Below are positions 1 through 6,700 of a DNA stretch of 7,034 nt, in pieces (position 1 is the first letter of the stretch; the number at the start of each line of letters is the position of its first letter). The DNA comes from Chitinophagaceae bacterium (GTDB lineage Bacteria; Bacteroidota; Bacteroidia; Chitinophagales; Chitinophagaceae), in the NCBI GenBank assembly GCA_947452875.1, contig CANGEZ010000103.1, positions 1 to 7,034 of the forward strand, written 5' to 3'. The notes below the pieces were generated by a model. It did no database searches, was not told the DNA's origin, and saw only the letters and a program-made list of their open reading frames with translations. The position numbers were made by a program, and so were the translations under genes.

Positions 1-483
1 AAAAGTCCGGTTACCTTTAATTACATTCCACAAGGCAATTATGCATTGAGTGTTCGACATAGAAACCATCTAGCATTAAGTCTGAATCCAGCTAATGCAA
101 TGACATTGTCAGAAAACAAATCAACTGCATTTACTAGTAATCTTATTGATTTAAGTACAATACCTGCAGCTCAAGTTTATGGAACAAGCAATGGTTATAC
201 GTTAGCATCACATCCCATGTCGAGTAACATTCGTTTGATGTGGAGTGGCAATACCAATGGCAATAACAATGTCAGATACTCTGGTTTTGCAAATGACAGA
301 TCAACTATTCTATCAGATTTAAACAACAATGAAAATAATATTTTAACTGGTTATTACAGAGCAGATTTGAATATGAACGGAACCGTTAATTATTCAGATA
401 CAGATAGTGACAAATCTTTTTTAATTCAAAATATTTTAAACAACTCCGAAATAAAAATCATTCAACAGGAATTGCCACAATAA
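1..483 (+). CDS. C-terminal part of a secreted protein with dockerin-like calcium-binding loops (5' end outside the window)
   Basis: The frame is open from base 1 to the TAA at 481-483, giving 160 residues of a protein that begins upstream; the TTG at 46 is internal, because sequence on both sides of it reads as one domain. The segment carries a VRHRNHL motif (about residues 18-24) and two loops resembling dockerin/EF-hand sites. The loop at about 84-95 is degenerate, with N at positions 1, 3 and 5. The loop at about 122-133 (DLNMNGTVNYSD) keeps D1, N3, N5 and D12. I recognise this arrangement, with its final ELP(Q) tail, from the ends of large Bacteroidota extracellular proteins often annotated as hemagglutinin-like; that is family knowledge from memory. 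No T9SS sorting domain is present at the C-terminus. The next gene starts 17 bases downstream on the same strand and does carry one. Calcium binding and surface location are inferences, and the function of the whole protein is unknown. Confidence 0.8.
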   Translation, partial: KSPVTFNYIPQGNYALSVRHRNHLALSLNPANAMTLSENKSTAFTSNLIDLSTIPAAQVYGTSNGYTLASHPMSSNIRLMWSGNTNGNNNVRYSGFANDRSTILSDLNNNENNILTGYYRADLNMNGTVNYSDTDSDKSFLIQNILNNSEIKIIQQELPQ

Positions 484-500
484 AAAAGCAAACTGAGATT

Positions 501-1634
501 TTGACAAAAAAAAATATCATAGTACTATTTTCTTTTCTCTTGTCGCTGACCATATCAGTTGCAAAGGGTCAACTTGTTGGTCAGATTTTCAGTGGCACCA
601 TCAGAACTGGAAGCAATGCCAATTCAATCGTTATTTCCATCAAGCCCAATACCAGCTTTACAGGAAAATTCTCTAATCTTCAGTTTACCGTACAATTGCC
701 CAACACCATTTCTCCTCAACCCAATGCCTCGATTAGAAACAATTATCTAAGCAATTATCTTCCTACTTCAAATTATATTTATACCATTACTAATGAGGAA
801 GGCTTTTATAATTTCTTGTTCAACATCAACAGCAGCGCTAGTCTGGAGTATAATTTTATTTCCGGAGTAAGCATCGATGTTTTGGAAATTGAATTTACAA
901 ACGCTCAATTGGGAATCGTAGCTTATAGCAGATTAGGCCATTTAAACAATGGTGGTGCGCTGAATGGACAAATGTCTTTTTACACTGAAATCAGCGGTAA
1001 TGACAATACCGATTACAGCAACATGTTTTATGGTATAGGAGCGTCTAATCATGGGAGTTACAGTGGTTATTCTTATGTGCCTGTTCAAAATATCATTGTA
1101 CCTTTGAGCGACATTGAATTAGATGTTTTGAAAAATGAAAATCTCGCCGACATCAATTGGAAAGTCATCAATCAAAAAGACAATGTTATTAATTATGAAG
1201 TTGAAAAAAGCAATAACGGTATTCAGTTTAGGAAAATAGGCTCCGTAATGCCCGCGCCAACTCATGCTTATCATTTCACCGACAATCTAGCTTCTCAAGC
1301 TGATGGCTATGTTTTTTACAGAATAAAAGAAATTAGTTCCGACAATTATATCAAATACAGTGAAATAAAATCTTTACAATTATCGAAATTAACTTACACT
1401 ACTTTATTTCCTATTCCTTGTCATGACATATTAACCATAGTCACGCATGCTGAAAACGATTTCAATACAACTACAAAAATATTTGACGAATCAGGGAAAT
1501 TATTATTGACTAAACAAACTGCCATACATAAAGGAAAAAACATGATCAGTGTTGATGTTTCCAAGTTACCGAAAGGCAATTATTTCCTTGAAATTACGAA
1601 TGCCTTTACTACTAAAAAGTTTGTGAAATTGTAA
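501..1634 (+). CDS. Secreted protein with T9SS type A C-terminal sorting domain
   Basis: The protein has 377 residues. Residues 1-23 form a signal peptide (TKKN, then a hydrophobic stretch, then SVAKGQ), which fixes the start near the TTG at 501. The first internal Met is residue 158, so no ATG start is possible without losing the signal peptide. Residues about 24-200 are beta-rich, with many Asn and Ser, and I do not recognise the family; a cohesin-like fold is possible but unproven. Residues about 204-293 resemble the fibronectin-III-like segment common before sorting domains in Bacteroidota (LADINWKV, YEVEKSNNGIQFRKIG, FYRIKEI). Residues about 300-377 form a type A T9SS sorting domain (TTLFPIPCHD, TTKIFDESGKLL, LPKGNYFLEI, ending KFVKL). 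This domain directs outer-membrane export and surface attachment or release. The usual YPNP is replaced by FPIP followed by Cys307. The 17-base gap after the upstream gene holds no recognisable promoter, so cotranscription is likely. Confidence 0.87.
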   Translation: MTKKNIIVLFSFLLSLTISVAKGQLVGQIFSGTIRTGSNANSIVISIKPNTSFTGKFSNLQFTVQLPNTISPQPNASIRNNYLSNYLPTSNYIYTITNEEGFYNFLFNINSSASLEYNFISGVSIDVLEIEFTNAQLGIVAYSRLGHLNNGGALNGQMSFYTEISGNDNTDYSNMFYGIGASNHGSYSGYSYVPVQNIIVPLSDIELDVLKNENLADINWKVINQKDNVINYEVEKSNNGIQFRKIGSVMPAPTHAYHFTDNLASQADGYVFYRIKEISSDNYIKYSEIKSLQLSKLTYTTLFPIPCHDILTIVTHAENDFNTTTKIFDESGKLLLTKQTAIHKGKNMISVDVSKLPKGNYFLEITNAFTTKKFVKL

Positions 1635-1653
1635 TTAACCTGCTTAAGTTTTA

Positions 1654-3573
1654 CTAAGCGATTTCATCCTCTACAAAATACATATCTATTTCGCCTTTAT
1701 TCTTTGCCGCTAGTTTGCCTCTGTAAGTGCAATTGAAATTATCTTTTATGAGCTGATAAGTTGTTTCGCTGATGTTTACTTTACCGGGTTCGCCTGAAGA
1801 CTCCATTCTTGAAGCGGTATTTACGGTATCACCCCAAATATCATACGCGAATTTTTTGGTGCCTACAACTCCTGAAACTACTGGACCTGTGTGAACGCCA
1901 ATTCTGATTCTAAAGAACAATTTTCCTTCAGCTTCTTTTTTGACTTTTTGTTCAGCCATGAACTCTCTGATGGCAATAGCTGCTTTTACAACATCAACCG
2001 GATGCGAATGATTAGCAGTTGGCAATCCACCAGCGGCCATGTAAGCATCCCCTATAGTTTTTATTTTTTCGATTCCATATTGATGCATAATGGCATCAAA
2101 AGCAGAAAAACATTCACTAATTTCTGCAACCAGCTCTTTAGGAGTAAGCAATTCAGAAAGCTTGGTGAAATCTTTGAAATCAGTAAATAGTACACTTACT
2201 GAATCATAACTTTTAGCAGTTGCGGTGCCTGTATTCTTTAATTCTTCAGCAGTTTCTTCCGGGAGGATATTCAATAATAATTCTTCGCTTCTTTGTTTTT
2301 CTTTGGAAATTTTATTGCGTTGTTTCAAAAATATTCCGGCGAAAATGATAACTATAGCAAAGCCAATGATAAATGAATTGCGAATCATTTTTTGGCGCTG
2401 AATGGCTTGGTTTTGTTGACTAATTTGGCCCTCTTTTTTATAAATTTGAAAATCAAGGTCAAGTGACCCTAATTTCTTATCAGTTTCTATATTATATAAT
2501 GTATCCTTTATGGCAATCAACAAACTTTGGTATTTGTAAGCATTATCAAAATCATTATTTCTACTATAAGCAGCTGAAATTCCTTTATACATATCTCTCA
2601 ATTCTGCATTTGCTTTTATTTCAATTGCGATATCAATTCCCTTCAGGAAATAATCTATGGCAATTCTTGTTTCTCCTTTTTGATTGTAAGTATTTGCTAG
2701 GCTGAGTAATGAACGAGCCATATCTAATTGCCCATTTAGCTTATTTGCAATATCCAATGCCATCAATTCATTTTTTATGGCATTATCATAATCACCCATT
2801 TTGGTATACACTTTTCCAATGTCAATATAAGAATAAGGAATATTTTCAGATCCTTCATAAACCACCAATGATTTTTTTAAATAAATCAAGGCCTTACTGT
2901 CTTCCCCTTTTTCAAAATAAATTTCACCCAGATTTACATAGATTGTCCCAAGGGCATCTTTATCTTTCAATGATTCACAAATAGGAAGAGCTTGCAAATA
3001 ATAATTCAAAGACTTATCGTAATTGGCTTTTTTATTTAGATACACTGTTCCTATATTCATAAGCACTGTTGCCAAGCGCAATGAATCATTAATTTCTTCA
3101 GCTAGTTTGAGTGATTGCAAATAATATTCGATAGCCTTTGCATCAACACCTTGATTAAAATAAATGGCACCTAAATTGCTCAGAATATTCGCATGTCCAA
3201 CTTTATCACCAATTTCAGTGTAAATAGCTAAAGAGCTATTCCAATTTTGGATCGCCTCAACGTTCTTACTTTGCATATAACAAGCAATGCCAATGTTTTT
3301 ATAAGCCAGTGCTACCCCATTTTTATACGCAATTTCTAAAGCCAAATCTTTTGCATTATTTGCATATTGAATAGAAATTTTAGGGTCTATACTAAAGTAT
3401 GATTTGCTTAAAATGTTAAGTGTATTTACTTTTAGACTATCGTCCAGTTGCTTACTTAAGAGATTTTTCAAACTATCAATTTGCTTAGTCTGTGCAAATG
3501 AATATTGAGAGAATGGATGCAAGCACATCAAAACAAAAAATAGAAGTTTTAATATAATAGTGCTTTTTTTCAA
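1654..3573 (-). CDS. Membrane-bound class III adenylate cyclase with N-terminal TPR sensor region
   Basis: The protein has 639 residues and should make cAMP from ATP. In order: a signal peptide (1-28, ending SFAQ); about eight TPR-like helical pairs (about 44-358, with repeated NLGxIYF and KAxxYYxxSL patterns); a probable coiled coil (about 360-396); one membrane segment (about 399-416); a linker with the LLLNILPEETAEELK motif (432-446) typical of the region before class III cyclase domains; and the catalytic domain (about 456-635). Key residues are intact: metal-binding D465 and D509, adenine-selecting K505 and D578, and transition-state N585 and R589. K and D at the selectivity sites, in place of the E and C of guanylate cyclases, favour ATP. 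The predicted topology is periplasmic TPRs with a cytoplasmic cyclase. The start is the TTG at 3573: an in-frame TGA lies four codons upstream and the next Met is residue 16, inside the signal peptide. It converges with the + strand gene ending at 1634. The signal sensed is unknown. Confidence 0.93.
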   Translation of the reverse strand: MKKSTIILKLLFFVLMCLHPFSQYSFAQTKQIDSLKNLLSKQLDDSLKVNTLNILSKSYFSIDPKISIQYANNAKDLALEIAYKNGVALAYKNIGIACYMQSKNVEAIQNWNSSLAIYTEIGDKVGHANILSNLGAIYFNQGVDAKAIEYYLQSLKLAEEINDSLRLATVLMNIGTVYLNKKANYDKSLNYYLQALPICESLKDKDALGTIYVNLGEIYFEKGEDSKALIYLKKSLVVYEGSENIPYSYIDIGKVYTKMGDYDNAIKNELMALDIANKLNGQLDMARSLLSLANTYNQKGETRIAIDYFLKGIDIAIEIKANAELRDMYKGISAAYSRNNDFDNAYKYQSLLIAIKDTLYNIETDKKLGSLDLDFQIYKKEGQISQQNQAIQRQKMIRNSFIIGFAIVIIFAGIFLKQRNKISKEKQRSEELLLNILPEETAEELKNTGTATAKSYDSVSVLFTDFKDFTKLSELLTPKELVAEISECFSAFDAIMHQYGIEKIKTIGDAYMAAGGLPTANHSHPVDVVKAAIAIREFMAEQKVKKEAEGKLFFRIRIGVHTGPVVSGVVGTKKFAYDIWGDTVNTASRMESSGEPGKVNISETTYQLIKDNFNCTYRGKLAAKNKGEIDMYFVEDEIA

Positions 3574-3604
3574 AATGTAGTTTCAGAAATATTTTTATTC
3601 GTTC

Positions 3605-3612
3605 CAAAAGTA
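3605..3612 (-). promoter_or_regulatory. Bacteroidota-type -7 promoter box for the cyclase gene
   Basis: On the minus strand this reads TACTTTTG, an exact match to the TAnnTTTG -7 consensus of Bacteroidota primary sigma factors (established knowledge). It ends about 31 bases upstream of the TTG start at 3573, so a transcript would begin near 3598-3600 with a leader of roughly 25 bases. I see no clear TTG at the expected -33 position, so the promoter may be weak or the match may be chance. Confidence 0.5.
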
Positions 3613-3639
3613 GTTAAAAATGGATAATTGAGGGAATTG

Positions 3640-3687
3640 TTTTAAAAAGCAAGCCCACCGTTAATACGATGGGCTTGCTTTTTAAAA
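3640..3687 (-). terminator. Rho-independent terminator of the SprB-repeat gene
   Basis: A perfect 18-bp inverted repeat has arms TTTTAAAAAGCAAGCCCA (3640-3657) and TGGGCTTGCTTTTTAAAA (3670-3687), separated by a 12-base loop. The upper stem is GC-rich and each outer arm ends in a run of five T, the usual form of an intrinsic terminator. It lies 45 bases past the stop codon of the minus-strand repeat gene and upstream of the cyclase promoter box, so it should separate these two same-strand genes. Being symmetric, it could also act on plus-strand transcripts. Confidence 0.85.
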
Positions 3688-3731
3688 TGAATCGCCATTG
3701 GTTAAAACCATGGACTAGAATAAAACAGTTA

Positions 3732-6700
3732 TCAATTTAATTTAATCAATTTCACGAGTTTCTTCTCATTACCTTTAATAATTTCTGCAAAATAGGTTCC
3801 TGATTTCAATTGGCCACCTACCCTAATTTCTGATCCAGAATATTTTCCTTTAATTTCTGATTGCAATGAACCTGTTACATCAAATATTTTGATATTTACC
3901 GATTCATGTTTTGCACTAGAAATCTGCAGTTTAAAATCAGTTGTAGAAGGATTTGGCGAAACAACCACATCAAAAGAAGTATTATTGGTCATATCCCTAA
4001 CAATCTGTGATGGCGTCTCTTGATTTCTGGCAATCAGATTTCCTGCACAAGTATTGCCATTCCAAGTTGCCGCCACACTGCTAGCAATATTTTCAGCCAT
4101 AAAGATACCGGTCATCACCAATGGCCCAACAGTCCCTTTAAGTTGAAGTTTTCCTTTAGGCATCAAAATATTTCCATTGAATCTAGTATCACTTGAATTC
4201 ACCGAAAACTTCTCTACATCAGCCACCGCGTCAGTCATATGGAAAGTTGCATTGGATGCATTAACTCTACACCTGTCACCAATAACAACAGTCGATTTGA
4301 TCTTAACAGCAGTTCCATTAAAATTAGCTGTTGTATAATTGACATTTAATTTACCTGAAGTCATTACAAGAGAATTAATATTCACAGAAGCTTGTGTGAA
4401 AGTGACCTGAGCCCCTTCACCAATGGTGATAGCTCCATAGATTGTGCCAGATATAGTTACGACAGCAGCTTTACCAATAGTAACTGTGTTGTAGTTGGTT
4501 GAAATAGTAGAGGTAACATTATCAAGCACGGTAATGTTACTTCCAGGAATTGTTGCCGTATTGGTTTGCAAAGTTGGCAACGTAACAACAGCAGGACTGT
4601 AAACCAATCCACCAGTAACAGTTACGGGTTGCGACAAAGTAATGACACTTGATTTCACAAAGCCATTAACTGTTGAGTTGGCACCTATTGCTACCGATTT
4701 GCCAGATGCTGTATTTCCAACAGCTCCATTTACAACATTAGATTGACCCAACGAAACGTCTTTCAATCCTAACACTGTATAGTTTCCAAGAAGTGTTTGT
4801 TTCAAGTAATTGTAGCTTGCTGCTGCAGCACTTCTACACTTATTCGCGTCAGTTACATAAAGTGTGTAATTTCCGTCTACATTGCTATTGTTCAAAGAAA
4901 TGCTACTAGCTGTAGACACCAATACTGCAGAAGGATTAAACCACTCATAAGTTAGTGGCGCCAATGCTGTACTGCTTCCTGTCAATGTTAAGGCATTGCA
5001 ATAAGCATTAGAATTTGCAGAACTGATGGAAGCTGTTACAGCAGCGGGCACAGTAATAGTAACTACTTTAGAAGCTGTACATCCTTTGGTATCTGTAGCG
5101 AGTATCGTATATGAACCTGCTGTTGAAACGGTATATGGAGATACGGCAGCAAGATTATTCACCTTGTATGTTATGACACCAGTTCCACCTGTTGCACTAA
5201 ATACAATGCTTCCTGTTTGCCCAGTGCACTTTGGACTCATTGCCGTTGCTGTTAGAACAATTGCTGTTGGAATAGCAATTACAACTTGTTTAGTTGAAGT
5301 ACAACCTTTGGTATCTGTAGCTAAAATGGTATACGTTCCTGAAGTAGTTGCAGCATAAGGAGAAGTTGCAGTTACATTATTCACCTTGTAAGTAATGGCA
5401 CCTGTTCCACCAGTTGCACTAAATACAATAGAACCATTGCTACCTGCACAATTAGGATTTGTACCCGTTGCAGTTAAAGAAATAGCATTAGGGGAAACTA
5501 TGGTTACAGTTTTTGAAACGCTACAACCATTAGCATCTGTTGCGGAAATCGTATAAATGCCGGCTGCAGTTGCAGTATATGGTGAAGTAGCAATTACATT
5601 ATTTACTTTATATACAATAGCTCCTACGCCACCTGTTGAACTGAATGCAATAGAACCATTTTGTCCTGCACAATTTGGATTGGTACCGGTAGCCGTCAAG
5701 TTAATAGCTGTAGGGATAGTTATTATAACATTCTTTGTAACATAACAATCGCTGGATGTTTCTACTCTAACAACATAAGTACCTGAAGTGGTAGCTGTAT
5801 AAGGTGAAGTAGCAGCAACATTATTTACTTTGTAAGTTAACGTACCCACACCACCTGTTGCGTTGAATGTTATTGTAGCAGATTGTCCTGCACATACAGG
5901 GTTAACGCCTGTAGCAGTAAGAATAACAGCCGGAGGTGTGGTAATTGTCACTTGCTTGGTAGCAGAACATCCGCTGCCATCTGTAACTATAATTGTATAC
6001 ACACCTGAAGCAGTTGCTGCATATGGCGAAGTAGCTACAACATTATTTACTTTATAAACTACTGTGCCTGTAGTACCTGTAGCACTGAATGTAATACTAC
6101 CATTTAGCCCAGCACATTTAGGATTTGAACCTGTAGCTGTCAAAACTATCGTTGAAGTTGTTGAAGCTGTTATTACAACTTGTTTTGAACTTGTACAACC
6201 GTTTGCATCTGTAGCCAATATTGTATAAGTCCCGGCTGTAGTAATGGTGTAAGGCGAAGTAGCAGTAATATTATTTACTTTGTAAGTAATTGTGCCTGTG
6301 CCACCTGTTGCACTGAATACAACATTACCACTAAGACCAGAACAAGAAATATTAGTTCCTGTTGCTGTTAAATTAATTACAGTTGGAATAGTAATTGTTA
6401 CGGTTGTAGACTTAGTACATCCTTTAGCGTCAGTTGCTAAAATTGTATAAACTCCAGATGCAGTAGCTGTATAAGGAGATGTTGCAATTAGATTATTTAC
6501 TTGGTACGTAATCGCTCCTGTTCCACCAGTTGCACTGAATGTGATAATTCCATTAGATCCTGAACAATTTGGATTCGTTCCATTTGCAACTAAATTGATT
6601 GCAGATGGAATGGCAATAGTCACTTGCTGAGATGAAGTACATCCATTTGCATCAGTTGCTAAAACAGTATAAGTTCCAGATGCAGCTGCAGAATATGGAG

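Noticed and set aside
46..48. TTG as the start of the first gene
   Set aside because: The frame is open to the window edge and the residues before it (FNYIPQGNYAL) fit the same domain, so the gene begins upstream.
559..750. Open frame of 63 codons on the plus strand
   Set aside because: It overlaps the signal peptide and N-terminal domain of the gene at 501-1634 in another frame, with no independent evidence.
1642..1659. Small hairpin GCTTA/TAAGC with an 8-base loop between the convergent genes, a possible shared terminator
   Set aside because: The stem is only five AT-rich base pairs, has no following T run, and overlaps the end of the cyclase coding sequence; too weak to call.
1891..2984. 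Plus-strand open frames at 1891-2190, 2463-2705 and 2709-2984
   Set aside because: They are antisense to the intact cyclase gene, their composition is typical of shadow frames (rich in F, Y, H and L), and they match no family I know.
3695..3713. Second hairpin CCAT-T-GGTT-AA-AACC-ATGG downstream of the repeat gene
   Set aside because: It has eight pairs with a bulge and a two-base loop, and no T run. The perfect 18-bp hairpin next to it explains termination better.
5026..6057. Plus-strand open frames at 5026-5358, 5557-5745 and 5863-6057 with similar sequences to one another
   Set aside because: They lie opposite the SprB-repeat gene and resemble one another only because the underlying repeat has a period divisible by three. 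No signal sequence or initiation context supports them.
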